Notes under the pieces: model-generated | What the model was told of the DNA's origin: nothing | Database searches by the model: none | What the model saw: only the letters and a program-made list of their open reading frames with translations | Shown: positions 46,061-54,478 of the stretch, piece by piece | How the letters are laid out: every line of letters starts with the position of its first letter | How positions within the stretch are numbered: position 1 is the stretch's first letter | Origin: Butyrivibrio proteoclasticus P6B7 | GTDB taxonomy: Bacteria; Bacillota; Clostridia; Lachnospirales; Lachnospiraceae | NCBI RefSeq assembly: GCF_000622085.1 | Contig: NZ_JHWL01000010.1 | Span: 62,001 to 126,000, forward strand | Reading direction: 5' to 3' | DNA: 64,000 nucleotides | Program-made: the position numbers and the translations under genes

Positions 46061-47221
46061 ATGAAAAAGAAGTATCTAGGGCTGGTTCTGGCTGGAATCA
46101 TGACTCTTTCTCTGGTTGCGTGCTCTGGCGCAGGCGGACAGGCTGCTGGCGGCGCTTCAACACAGGCTGGAGCAGAGAGTTCTACCGAGGCAGGCACTGA
46201 TAATTCCGCTGATGCAGGCGACGTGCCAACTACAGGCCTTGCCAATCCTTGGACAGACATCACTGAAGAGGATGCCGATGCAAGGTTTCCTAATCTTTTC
46301 AAAATCCCAGAAGGCGCAGAAAATGTACGCTGGAGCATGAATGAAGTTGCTGACAACACAGTGCTTCCAGGCACCATGATCCAGGCGGACTTCGAACTTG
46401 ATGGCGTTTCCTACACCGCAAGAATGCAGCCAGTGGCTGGCGAGGACATCGTGGACATCTCCGGAATGTACTACGACTGGACCGTTTCCGATGAAGGCAC
46501 GCTCAGCAACTGGGGCGGCGGCAAAATGGCTTACAAGTCCTACAGATACGTGGGCGACGGCGAGTATATCGATGTTTGCAACTGGTTCGACATTGAGACA
46601 GGCTATGCATATTCTCTTTCTGCACAGGCTGCGGACCTTGACGGCTTTGACATCATCGCAATGGTAGATCAGATGTACGCTCCCGAGAAGCAGTTCGGCG
46701 CAAACGCTCCTGACTACTCAGCAATCGAGATCGACATCACAGGATGCGATACTTTCACTCAGATCGTGGACCAGAAGCTCACTGATGGCATGGGCTACGC
46801 CAATGTTACAATCACTGGCACCGACGTCCTCCTGGTGAGCAGCGGCTGTTACGACAATCTGGACGGCAACATGGCCGCCATCGATTCTGTGATTTTTGCT
46901 TACGGCGACAACGGCCCTTACGAGCTGGGCAAAGTAAGCAGCGACGGCACAGCCTATCCGATTACTGTGAAGGATGGCTACCTCTACACCGGCGGCCATC
47001 ACTGGATGTGCAAGTACGCAATCGCAGACGGCAAGCTGATGGTGATGGAGGAAGTTTCCGAACTCTATGATGAAAACGGAAACGCAACCTATTACTACAA
47101 TTCAGATGACGGCGGGGATTATTCAAACTTTGATTCTGCCGAGGCGGAAAAGATATTTGATGAGCTCATCCAAGAGATGGTTAGCGGAGAAATCGTGAAT
47201 TATTCTGTGGTTAGCAAGTAA
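46061..47221 (+). CDS. Uncharacterised lipoprotein, 386 aa
   Basis: AGGAGGG before the ATG; lipobox LVACS; Ala/Gly/Ser/Glu linker to about residue 60. The remaining 320 residues are beta-rich with many Gly, Tyr and Asp. The first domain (about 65-195: FELDGVSYTARMQP, ISGMYYDWTV, SYRYVGDGEYIDVCNWF) and a second (to about 385) show no catalytic motif I recognise. It has its own terminator. Probably anchored at the cell surface. Confidence 0.8.
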   Translation: MKKKYLGLVLAGIMTLSLVACSGAGGQAAGGASTQAGAESSTEAGTDNSADAGDVPTTGLANPWTDITEEDADARFPNLFKIPEGAENVRWSMNEVADNTVLPGTMIQADFELDGVSYTARMQPVAGEDIVDISGMYYDWTVSDEGTLSNWGGGKMAYKSYRYVGDGEYIDVCNWFDIETGYAYSLSAQAADLDGFDIIAMVDQMYAPEKQFGANAPDYSAIEIDITGCDTFTQIVDQKLTDGMGYANVTITGTDVLLVSSGCYDNLDGNMAAIDSVIFAYGDNGPYELGKVSSDGTAYPITVKDGYLYTGGHHWMCKYAIADGKLMVMEEVSELYDENGNATYYYNSDDGGDYSNFDSAEAEKIFDELIQEMVSGEIVNYSVVSK

Positions 47222-47270
47222 TCTGGTGATTAGTCGCTGGCTCAGTGTTATGTTTATATGGTAAAAAAAT

Positions 47271-47314
47271 AAGAGTCGTTGAGGTCCAGTATTTCTGGCC
47301 CAGCGGCTCTTTTT
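47271..47314 (+). terminator. Terminator of the 386-aa lipoprotein gene
   Basis: AAGAGTCGTTGAGG pairs with the CCCAGCGGCTCTT arm around a CCAG-CTGG inner stem and is followed by TTT. Confidence 0.8.
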
Positions 47315-47388
47315 GATGCAAAGATTTTGTATGATCAAATGAATTTCATTATTCCTGATTATTCTAATACATCGTCTGATTTTATATA

Positions 47389-47625
47389 TTAGCGATGATG
47401 ACGAATCATGTCGATTCTCTCGATGACACCCAGATCCTCCAGGGTCTTGATCATGCGATAAACAGTGGCGATTCCGATGGAGTTATCTCTTTTACGGGCC
47501 ATGCAGCATATGTCCTTGCAGCTGGCGCCGTCGTTCTCAGCGATGACCCCTGCCACCACCTGGCGTTGCTTGGTGATTCGCATGCCGCTATCTTTAAGTG
47601 CCTTTATTATCTGTTCGTTACTCAT
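47389..47625 (-). CDS. Fur-family protein, DNA-binding domain only
   Basis: 78 residues with a strong AGGAG site. SGMRITKQRQVVAGVIAEND and SIGIATVYRMIKTLEDLGVI are the winged-helix hallmarks of Fur/Zur/PerR. The protein stops after RIDMIRHHR, where a full Fur (about 140 residues) would go on into the metal-binding dimerisation domain. No continuation in another frame was found downstream, so it is either a truncated relic or a short regulator lacking metal sensing. The next genes are DUF3793 and flavodoxin, which belong to iron-limitation responses. Confidence 0.75.
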   Translation of the reverse strand: MSNEQIIKALKDSGMRITKQRQVVAGVIAENDGASCKDICCMARKRDNSIGIATVYRMIKTLEDLGVIERIDMIRHHR

Positions 47626-47706
47626 GATTGTCTCCTCTATATCGTCTGAGTATATCTACCTTCTGCTGTCAATTATTCTCAAACATGTCGTGTCGTCTAT
47701 GCCCCA

Positions 47707-48258
47707 TCAAGTGGCCACTGCCAGCTGCTCCAGTGTCTTGCCGTTCTGGTGGGCTCTGCTGTATATCTCTGTGCATTTCTTGTACTGATCAAAGGTCTTA
47801 AGGGCCGAAGCCTCGTCACTGTACACCTTCCAGAAGCCTGTGTACTTCACGCCCTTTTCAGGACTCTTCATGAATCCCAGCACGTCCGCCACCGGATACC
47901 CCAGGAAAAGACCTATCTCGTGGGGGAAGGATGCGTCCTGCTTAAGGTGGTCTGCAAGCTCAGCTACGCAGCGGTCTGCGTTGTGGTATGAGTAGCCTTT
48001 TTCCTTCAGGATCTTGCACACTTCCTGGTTGGAGAAATCTCTTTTTAAAAGATCTGGCCTGTACAGGTAGATAAGCACGTGGCCCTTCCAGTATTTAACA
48101 GGGATCATGCGGATGCCCTTGGACAGGAGCCTTGCGTTAAATCCCCTGACTTCACTATTGAATTTCTGCCTGTCGTCACAATCGACGGTAAAAAGATTTC
48201 CGGTCTTAAGGCCGGCAAGGGTGGGTGAGCAAAGTCTGATCAGTAGCTGGTCCCCCAT
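47707..48258 (-). CDS. DUF3793 family protein
   Basis: 183 residues. CSPTLAGLKTGNLFTV at the start, LLSKGIRMIPVKYWKGHVLIYLYRPDLL in the middle and FPHEIGLFLGYPVADVLGF fit DUF3793, a Firmicutes family of unknown biochemistry. In Lachnospiraceae and Clostridia it often sits beside flavodoxin and iron-transport genes. Here it is divergent from flavodoxin across a 316-base region with three palindromes, so the two are probably co-regulated by iron. GGAGG precedes the start. Confidence 0.85.
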   Translation of the reverse strand: MGDQLLIRLCSPTLAGLKTGNLFTVDCDDRQKFNSEVRGFNARLLSKGIRMIPVKYWKGHVLIYLYRPDLLKRDFSNQEVCKILKEKGYSYHNADRCVAELADHLKQDASFPHEIGLFLGYPVADVLGFMKSPEKGVKYTGFWKVYSDEASALKTFDQYKKCTEIYSRAHQNGKTLEQLAVAT

Positions 48259-48306
48259 TTAGTGTGTCCTCCTTGATGCGTTGGTCAATTCGAAATCTGA
48301 ATATAT

Positions 48307-48319
48307 GATGCTAATAGCA
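48307..48319. promoter_or_regulatory. Palindrome ATGCTA-A-TAGCAT before DUF3793
   Basis: A perfect inverted repeat about 50 bases upstream of the DUF3793 start, close in sequence to the two GTTAGC/GCTAAC boxes in the same intergenic region. Confidence 0.4.
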
Positions 48320-48383
48320 TTTCTTTGATATTCAATACCTGTACTAATTATCTTCTATATCTTTATGTTTTGTCGTTATTGCC

Positions 48384-48399
48384 GTTAGCAATAGCTAAC
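48384..48399. promoter_or_regulatory. Palindromic box GTTAGC-N4-GCTAAC (first)
   Basis: Perfect 6-bp arms around AATA, between the divergent DUF3793 and flavodoxin genes. It resembles the half-sites of DtxR/IdeR-type and some Fur-type iron boxes. Confidence 0.6.
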
Positions 48400-48497
48400 C
48401 TTGGCTCAAAAATAAATCCCGAATAACGTCGGGTCGTGATGGATTCTGGTTCGCATGTGTTTGAGATTTATTATCAGGTAAATCTCTTGAATCATAT

Positions 48498-48513
48498 GTT
48501 AGCATCTGCTAAC
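48498..48513. promoter_or_regulatory. Palindromic box GTTAGC-N4-GCTAAC (second)
   Basis: Perfect arms around ATCT, about 60-75 bases before the flavodoxin start. It is the same sequence as the box at 48384-48399, indicating one shared regulator. Confidence 0.6.
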
Positions 48514-48574
48514 TTATTTTTCAAGGGTACATTACAACTTTTTTCAAATTAAACCCAGAAAGGATGAAATAGGT

Positions 48575-49006
48575 ATGAGTAAAGTTAAGGTTGTTTTTTG
48601 GAGTGGAAGTGGAAATACACAGGCTATGGCTGACGCTGTGGCTAATGGAGTTAAGAGCGCTGGCGGAGAGGCTGAGGTGCTTACCTTTGATTCTATAAGT
48701 GTTAATGATGTGGCTAATGATTCTGTTATTGCCTTCGGCTGCCCAGCTATGGGTGCTGAGGTTCTTGAAGAAGGCACAGTTGAGCCATTCATGGAGACTT
48801 ATGAGACAAGATGTAGTGGTAAAAAGATAGCTCTTTTTGGATCCTATGGTTGGGGCGACGGCCAGTGGATGCGTGACTGGCAGGACAGACTTAAGGCTGC
48901 AGGCGCTTCCATCATCGGCGGCGAGGGCGTAATCGCCAACAATGCACCTGATGACGCAGCTGTTTCTCAGTGCGAAGACCTGGGACGCATGCTTGCTCAG
49001 GCATAA
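48575..49006 (+). CDS. Flavodoxin
   Basis: 143 residues. VVFWSGSGNTQAMADAVANG is the FMN phosphate-binding loop; IAFGCPAMGAEVLEEGTVEP and IALFGSYGWGDGQWMRDW are the two isoalloxazine loops. This short-chain flavodoxin can replace ferredoxin as electron carrier when iron is low, in line with the palindromes upstream and the truncated Fur and DUF3793 genes nearby. AAAGGATG precedes the start. Confidence 0.95.
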   Translation: MSKVKVVFWSGSGNTQAMADAVANGVKSAGGEAEVLTFDSISVNDVANDSVIAFGCPAMGAEVLEEGTVEPFMETYETRCSGKKIALFGSYGWGDGQWMRDWQDRLKAAGASIIGGEGVIANNAPDDAAVSQCEDLGRMLAQA

Positions 49007-49152
49007 AGTCACTGGGGACGGTTCTATTTGACTTATTGTAAGTCACTGGGGACGGTTCTATTTGACTTATTTTATAAAATAAGTCAAATAGAACCGTCCC
49101 CGTTGACTTGTTGCGCAAAATGAGTCAAATAGAACCGTCCCCAATGACTCCA
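49007..49152. repeat. REP-like GGGGACGG palindromes, four arms
   Basis: Starts at the flavodoxin stop codon. Two direct copies of AAGTCACTGGGGACGGTTCT, then two inverted copies around AGAACCGTCCCC, centred on ATTTTATAAAAT. Two nested hairpins are possible. It is the longest copy of this family in the window. Confidence 0.85.
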
Positions 49153-49155
49153 ACG

Positions 49156-49201
49156 AAAAAGAGCACCAGGCCCATTCCTTCCGGCTTAGTGCTCTTTGTT
49201 T
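49156..49201 (+). terminator. Terminator downstream of flavodoxin
   Basis: AAAGAGCAC pairs with GTGCTCTTT with an inner GGCC/CCGG-like stem and a T-rich tail. Confidence 0.8.
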
Positions 49202-49225
49202 TATTTAGATAGCTCTTTTAACAGA

Positions 49226-50212
49226 TTAGAGAAGGTGCGCTCTGAGCTCCTCGCCGCTTAACTCTGAAAGGTAAGCTGGTGGGATGTCCAGGATTGTCTT
49301 GCAACCCTTTGCGCCTTCGTCGTGCATGCGCTTTGTAGCTCTTGCAACTGCTACGAGTACGCTGGTTGTGAACTCTGGGTTAGAATCAAGCTTGAGGCTG
49401 TACTCGATGATGTGGTTGTGCTCCTTGTTGGCGCCAGTCTTGCCGCTTCTGAATACAAAGCCGCCGTGAGCCATTCCGCTGTGGTTCTTAAGAAGCTCCT
49501 CCTCGCTGATGAAATGAACTGTTGTGTCGTAGTCTGCGAAGTAGTTAGGCATCTCCTTGATTTCTTTTTCTACAGCTGCTGCGTCAGCGCCTTCCTCGAG
49601 AACTACGAAGCACTCTCTTGTGTGCTTCTGTCTTGTGGTAAGCTCAGGATTCTTGCCGCTTCTAACTGCTTCCAGGGCGCTCTCAACTGGAACTGTGTAC
49701 TGCTTGGCATTCTTAACGCCCTTAACACGTCTGATTGCGTCTGAGTGGCCCTGTGAAACGCCCTTGCCCCAGAATGTGTAGTCGTTACCGTCTGGAAGAA
49801 TTGCGTTTGAGTAAACTCTAGCAAGTGAGAACATTCCTGGATCCCAACCGCAGGAAATAACTGCAACGTTGCCGCCGTCCTTAGCTGCAGCATCAACGTT
49901 AGCGAAGTGCTCAGGGATTCTTGCGTGTGTGTCAAAGCTGTCAACTACGTTGAAGAGCTTAGCATACTCTGGAGTCTGCACTGGAAGGTCAGTTGCGCTT
50001 CCGCCGCAGAGAATAAGAACGTCGATCTTGTCCTTCCAATCAGCCACGTCGTTAACTGAAACAACTGGAACGCCCTCAGTCTGGATCTTAAGTGAAGAAG
50101 GATCTCTTCTTGTAAAAACAGCTACGAGCTCCATGTCAGGTGCTTCTTTAACTGCAATTTCAACACCCTTACCAAGGTTACCGTAGCCTAAAATACCTAT
50201 TCTTGTGCTCAT
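49226..50212 (-). CDS. ddh: meso-Diaminopimelate D-dehydrogenase
   Basis: 328 residues from the ATG at 50212 (GGAGG upstream; a longer reading is not supported). IGILGYGNLGKGVEIAV is the NADP-binding loop. CGGSATDLPVQTPEYA, CGWDPGMFSLARVYSNAI and GKGVSQGHSDAIRRVKGVK are conserved Ddh blocks around substrate and cofactor. It makes meso-DAP from tetrahydrodipicolinate in one step for lysine and peptidoglycan. This supports a DAP-type wall. Confidence 0.95.
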   Translation of the reverse strand: MSTRIGILGYGNLGKGVEIAVKEAPDMELVAVFTRRDPSSLKIQTEGVPVVSVNDVADWKDKIDVLILCGGSATDLPVQTPEYAKLFNVVDSFDTHARIPEHFANVDAAAKDGGNVAVISCGWDPGMFSLARVYSNAILPDGNDYTFWGKGVSQGHSDAIRRVKGVKNAKQYTVPVESALEAVRSGKNPELTTRQKHTRECFVVLEEGADAAAVEKEIKEMPNYFADYDTTVHFISEEELLKNHSGMAHGGFVFRSGKTGANKEHNHIIEYSLKLDSNPEFTTSVLVAVARATKRMHDEGAKGCKTILDIPPAYLSELSGEELRAHLL

Positions 50213-50454
50213 ATCTTTTCCTCCGAATCTTGTTGTCCAACAATCGCCATCAGCCCAGATAATATGCATGTTCATCATCATGACTATTCATCTTCTGATC
50301 ATGTTAGACAATGCTAATCAAACCTGAGAAAAATCATAACACATACAAATTCATATGTTAATACTTATTGTATAAAATCTATTTTTTTGTGAATTAAAAT
50401 GCATATGGTGCATATCAGATTAGAAATGTAGAAGATATTGTTGCGCAAAATAAT

Positions 50455-50480
50455 ACCGATTCCCATATCTGAGAATCGGT
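50455..50480 (-). terminator. Terminator of the MgtC-family gene
   Basis: ACCGATTCTCA pairs with TGGGAATCGGT; tail TATTATTTT on the minus strand, just past the stop at 50487. Confidence 0.85.
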
Positions 50481-50486
50481 ACACAT

Positions 50487-51185
50487 TTAAATCTCTTCTA
50501 TATAGTTTACAAATTCCAGCCCACTCAAAAACTCCAGCACTTCCTGGTGTGGTCTCTTTTTCTCAAGGGTCAGGTCGATGATCAGAGCTGCGTCTGTGGC
50601 CTGAAGGGTCTTCTCCTTGCTCTTGGTCATGCTGGTGATGACAAAGCCTGCCTCTGATAGCTTCTTGGTAAGCTTAGGGACGCCGTGGCTCTTCTCAACT
50701 TCGATGTAGATACTCATGTATCTGCTGTGGTTCTCAACCACGTTACTGATGTGCATCAGGATCATGTTGGCCAACATTACAAGAAGGAAACAAACAATTC
50801 CCACGATCAGGTATCCGCCGCCGATGGCCATACCCATGCAGGATGCAACCCAGAGAGAAGCTGCTGTTGTAAGTCCTTTGATCTGCTTACGTCCGGTAAC
50901 AAGGATAGTTCCAGCGCCAAGGAAACCGATGCCACTTACTACGCCCGCTGGAATACGGCTTGTATCCGCGGAAAGTCCCGGTATCATAGCCAAGTACAGG
51001 TTCAGGGATGTGGCAACTGCAGAGCCCAGGCTCACCAGCGCAAATGTCTTGATTCCTGCGCTATGTCTTTTTACAATTCGCTCCCATCCTATAAGGCTTC
51101 CAAACAATGTGGCGATTACAAGTCTGATGGATACTGCGATATCGCTGGTTCCTTCTAAGAATTCCAGTATTGATGATAATGTCAT
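50487..51185 (-). CDS. MgtC/SapB-family membrane protein
   Basis: 232 residues, four to five membrane segments in the first 150, then a small ACT-like C-terminal domain. LVIATLFGSLIGWERIVKRHSAGIKT (with the conserved Glu-Arg), SAVATSL, GIGFLGAGTI and GLTTAASLWVASCMGMAIGGG are family motifs. Related proteins inhibit F-type ATPase or help survival at low magnesium; the role here is open. AGGAG precedes the start. No M-box signature was found upstream. Confidence 0.92.
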   Translation of the reverse strand: MTLSSILEFLEGTSDIAVSIRLVIATLFGSLIGWERIVKRHSAGIKTFALVSLGSAVATSLNLYLAMIPGLSADTSRIPAGVVSGIGFLGAGTILVTGRKQIKGLTTAASLWVASCMGMAIGGGYLIVGIVCFLLVMLANMILMHISNVVENHSRYMSIYIEVEKSHGVPKLTKKLSEAGFVITSMTKSKEKTLQATDAALIIDLTLEKKRPHQEVLEFLSGLEFVNYIEEI

Positions 51186-51438
51186 AATATCTCCTGTAAA
51201 TACATTTGTTTATTTAGTATTACTACTTAAGATAGCTATTATTAATAACAAATAAATCTCCTGTTTCTCTAATTATTAGATCAGGAGTTATCTACTACTA
51301 ACATTATATTATATTAAATGCACATTTTCATCGCATATATCACCCCATACCAGGATTTTTATTGTAGTATTTGCCTATATTTATCCACGTGCCATCTTTA
51401 ATCCGCGCCACATATCCACAGCTTCCCCTCCCCATGTA

Positions 51439-51531
51439 AAAAGAGCTCCCCACACCCCTATAGATTATGAAGAGCTCCTTTGTTCTTTGCGTTTTATGAA
51501 ATTGGCGGGGCTAGCTCTTTTGCCAGCCCCT
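51439..51531 (-). terminator. Hairpins downstream of the flotillin gene
   Basis: Two hairpins on the minus strand. GGGGCTGGC pairs with GCTAGCCCC around AAAAGA (51507-51531). A GAGCTC self-complementary pair (51443-51478) is followed by CTTTTTAC. Both include copies of AAAAGAGCT. Confidence 0.5.
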
Positions 51532-51578
51532 ATAGATTATTGATTATTGATAAAAATGTTTGCCGAGTATGTTTTCGA

Positions 51579-53243
51579 TTACTTCTTGTCAGATGCAAGC
51601 TCTTTTACCTGACCAGCGTCAGCTGCGCTTGTATCCTTAGTTCCAGCAACTGTAACCTCTGGAACACCGCTGAAATTAACGTTCTTATTAACCTTAGCAT
51701 CATAGGTGTTAGCCTTCATGATCTCAGCGAAATCAACGCCTGTAGCCTCTGACATTGTGTCAAATACCTGCTTCATAACGATAGGCATGTTTCCTGAAAT
51801 TCTTGAAGCACCGCTCTCGCCAGCTTCGCCAGTCTCGTAAATGTTGATCTTGTCGATGGAAGAAAGAGGTTTTGCGATCTCTGCAGCCAGCTGAGGCATT
51901 ACCTTGATCATCATCTCAGCCATTGCAGCGCCGTTGTACTTCTTATAAGCTTCTGCCTTCTTCTCCATTGCCTGAGCCTCTGCAAGACCTTTAGCTTCAA
52001 GGGCCTGCGCTTCAGCAATACCTCTAGCCTTGATTGCTTCAGCTTCTGCTTTACCTTTTGCAGCAATACCAGCGGCTTCTGCGTCGTACTTAGCTTTAAT
52101 ACCAGCTGCCATCTGCTCTGCAGCGTACTTCTCAGCTTCTGCCTTTGCTTTCTGAGCATCTGCTTCTCTTTCCTTCTCGTACTGATCAGCTTCAGCTCTT
52201 GCTTTTCTAGCATCAGCCTCACGCTCCTGCTCGTACTTAGCAGCTTCAGCTTTCTTCTGTCTCTGAAGAAGCTCTGCCTCAGCCTTTTTCTCAGCCTGAT
52301 ACTTTTCAGCATCAGCTTTTTTCTCAATCTCAGCAGCAAGTTCCTGCTGTTTTACGATAACTTCTTTCTGCTTAAGTTCTGCTTCGCGCTCTGCTCTAGC
52401 AATCTGAGCGTTTACAGTAGCTGTCTGGATTGATTTCTGCTGTTCCTGTGTCTGAATCTCGTAAGCAGCGTCAGCAACAGCGCTTGCTGTGTCGGCTTCT
52501 CTCTTAAGTTCTGCCTGCTTGATAGCAAGAGCGTTGTTTTTCTCAGCAATCTCTGTCTGTGCAATAACTCTAGCGTCGTTGGCAGCCTTGTCAGCCTCAG
52601 CCTTTGCAATAGCTACGTCTCTGTCGGCCTGTGCCTTTGCAATAGCAGCGTCCTTCTTGATCTTAGCGGTGTTGTCCATACCAAGGTCACTAATAAGGCC
52701 GTTCTCATCAGTAACGTTCTGGATGTTGCAAGAAAGGATCTCGATACCAAGCTTGTTCATGTCCTTTGAAGCCTTCTCCATAACCTGATCTGAGAAGCTG
52801 TCACGGTCTGTGTTAATGGTCTTAAGAGCAAGTGTACCAATGATCTCACGCATGTTACCCTGTAAAGAATCCTGAAGGTCCATTGTGATCTCTTCAGGTC
52901 TCTTGTTAAGGAAGTTCTTGGAAGCCAGCTGAATAGCTTCAGGAGTCTGACCAATACGAACCTTAGCAACAGCGTCAACATTAACGTTGATGAAATCGTT
53001 TGTAGGAACTGACTGCTCTGTCTTAATGTCAACAGTCATCTGTCCAAGATAAAGTTTATCGACTCTTTCAAAGAAAGGAATCTTAACACCAGCACGACCG
53101 ATGAGGATACGTGGTTTCTTGCGAAGACCTGAAATAATGAAGGCTCTGTCTGGAGGAGCCTTTACATAACCGGCCACGATGACCATGATGATCACAAGGA
53201 TCAGTGCGAAAATAGGTAAATAAGTTACAAAATCAAATAGCAT
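51579..53243 (-). CDS. Flotillin / SPFH-domain protein
   Basis: 554 residues, GAGG upstream. One membrane segment at about 10-27. The SPFH (band 7) domain spans about 28-210 (YVKAPPDRAFIISG, GVKIPFFERVDKLYLGQMTV, RPEEITMDLQDSLQGNMREI). A very long Ala/Glu/Lys coiled coil with many AEA and EAE repeats runs to about 440, and a small C-terminal region (IDKINIYETG) ends it. Flotillins organise membrane microdomains and secretion or signalling complexes. The gene is preceded by a manganese-type riboswitch and a strong promoter. Confidence 0.95.
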   Translation of the reverse strand: MLFDFVTYLPIFALILVIIMVIVAGYVKAPPDRAFIISGLRKKPRILIGRAGVKIPFFERVDKLYLGQMTVDIKTEQSVPTNDFINVNVDAVAKVRIGQTPEAIQLASKNFLNKRPEEITMDLQDSLQGNMREIIGTLALKTINTDRDSFSDQVMEKASKDMNKLGIEILSCNIQNVTDENGLISDLGMDNTAKIKKDAAIAKAQADRDVAIAKAEADKAANDARVIAQTEIAEKNNALAIKQAELKREADTASAVADAAYEIQTQEQQKSIQTATVNAQIARAEREAELKQKEVIVKQQELAAEIEKKADAEKYQAEKKAEAELLQRQKKAEAAKYEQEREADARKARAEADQYEKEREADAQKAKAEAEKYAAEQMAAGIKAKYDAEAAGIAAKGKAEAEAIKARGIAEAQALEAKGLAEAQAMEKKAEAYKKYNGAAMAEMMIKVMPQLAAEIAKPLSSIDKINIYETGEAGESGASRISGNMPIVMKQVFDTMSEATGVDFAEIMKANTYDAKVNKNVNFSGVPEVTVAGTKDTSAADAGQVKELASDKK

Positions 53244-53280
53244 AACGATGCCTCGCTTTCTCGGGGGTTACCCGTAGGGC

Positions 53281-53386
53281 GTTTGCGATAAGTAACTTTC
53301 CATTTTCTTGGTTGTGAAGGGGTTTGTTTTTTGAGAAAAAGAAAAGACCCTTATCGCAAACATTTAATTGTTGCGATAAAAGTCTT
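53281..53386 (-). promoter_or_regulatory. Riboswitch expression platform with three competing arms
   Basis: On the minus strand: arm 1 AAGAC..TTATCGCAA (53386-53370), arm 2 GTTTGCGATAAGGGTCTT (53361-53344) and arm 3 CTTATCGCAAAC (53292-53281). Arms 1+2 make a terminator with a TTTTCTTTTT tail and consume the 3' strand of aptamer helix P1. Arms 2+3 form a perfect 12-bp alternative hairpin near the ribosome site. Confidence 0.75.
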
Positions 53387-53470
53387 GCAGTCTCACTTGA
53401 TACGGAAGATTAAAAATCTTCGGTTGACGGTTTCAAGACCACCATTTAAGGTGTTCCGCTACTCCCTTTT
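53378..53470 (-). ncRNA. yybP-ykoY (manganese-sensing) riboswitch aptamer
   Basis: On the minus strand AAAAGGGAGTAGC begins the element and GCAAGACTTTT closes helix P1, as in the known family (GGGGAGUAGC ... GCAAGACC). Between them, stem CTTGA/TCAAG encloses AACCGTCAACC, the conserved CGUCAA loop, and the hairpin GAAGATT/AATCTTC followed by CGTA. Layout and lengths agree with the Lactococcus example I recall. Known members bind Mn2+ and usually turn transcription on, upstream of exporters or TerC-like proteins. Here the gene is a flotillin. Confidence 0.8.
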
Positions 53471-53482
53471 ATCTTGTAAATG

Positions 53483-53511
53483 ATATTACCACTTTGTATG
53501 TGGGGTGTCAA
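53483..53511 (-). promoter_or_regulatory. Promoter of the riboswitch-flotillin transcript
   Basis: TTGACA (53506-53511), exactly 17 bases, TAATAT (53483-53488). Expected start near 53475, about five bases before the aptamer. Confidence 0.85.
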
Positions 53512-53583
53512 TATATTCCTGAAATATTTTTTCAACCACAAGATGTTGTGGCTTGTTAAAAGAGCTTGTTATTGTCCTAGTGG

Positions 53584-53877
53584 TTATGATGGATTCTTAG
53601 CGTCTGATTCTCGAAGTTTCTTAATGCCTTCCAAAGCAGTTTTGTAGATGAGCGCCATGTGTCTGGAAGCAGGATCGTTCATGTCGCACTTGCTCTGCAT
53701 GAGTTTGAAGTGCTGAACTGCCTCATCAATTACGGATTTAGAAATTACGTAGCCATCACAGTACAGAGTTCCAGTCTCTGCATCATAGCGTGATTCCTCG
53801 AACCTGGTCTTGGCATAATCGCCTGCGCCCATGCTTGCTGCCAACTGATTGATCAAATCACTTCTTGAATCTGCCAT
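53584..53877 (-). CDS. Small conserved-looking protein, 97 aa, unknown
   Basis: GGAAGGAGA before the ATG. Predicted mixed helix with a short strand pair (DAETGTLYCDGYVISKS) near residue 35 and two helices after it; soluble, no signal. No family recognised. It is followed by CCACAACATCTTGTGG, a hairpin with a weak tail, before the flotillin promoter, so it is probably transcribed alone. Confidence 0.7.
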   Translation of the reverse strand: MADSRSDLINQLAASMGAGDYAKTRFEESRYDAETGTLYCDGYVISKSVIDEAVQHFKLMQSKCDMNDPASRHMALIYKTALEGIKKLRESDAKNPS

Positions 53878-54063
53878 AGGTAATCTCCTTCCTTAATGTT
53901 GACGTGAATACACTTGTATAAGAATATTCTACTACTTCTGGACGGTTTATTGTTAGTGTTTATGCTAATTTAACAAAGATATTCTATGACTGTGATAGCG
54001 CAAAACACTTGGTAGATTCAAATTTTTATGACTTTATTGGAGGAAATTGGCCGATTTGGAGCA

Positions 54064-54387
54064 TGTGCGGATAAGAATAATGATTCAGTACATTTTATCC
54101 GCAAGTTTTGGGCTTTAAAAATCAGGTTTTCGATGATGTTACGGATAAGATGTAATGAATCAAAAGGCCTTATCCGCAAATCTAATCTCAGACTATTTGT
54201 GCATATGATAAATTTGCGGATAAAAAATGATGAATCAATCTTCTTATCCGCAAGACTTTGTGAAAGCCCATTTTTTATTTAAAAACTTGCGGATAAAGTT
54301 ACTGAATCATGATATTTTATCCGCAACCACAATTAGCCCACTATATGTTTGCGGATAAGAGTCAATGATTCATTATGTCTTATCCGC
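54064..54387. repeat. Array of five TTGCGGATAA hairpins
   Basis: Five inverted repeats TTGCGGATAA/TTATCCGCAA, each with a central TGATTCA or TGAATCA (itself palindromic). Centres lie at 54084, 54159, 54234, 54306 and 54369: steps 75, 75, 72 and 63. Sequences between units are unrelated. The array ends about 90 bases before the zinc-ribbon gene. Confidence 0.92.
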
Positions 54388-54478
54388 AAACATGCGCCAA
54401 ACTCTTTAATATGCACGATAAATAGTATATAATAGGCATGTTTGAGGGAATTTTATTTCAGTGAAAGAGGACAAAGGT

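Noticed and set aside
51186-51300. M-box magnesium riboswitch before the MgtC-family gene
   Set aside because: The leader has only a simple CTCCTG/CAGGAG hairpin and none of the conserved M-box loops.
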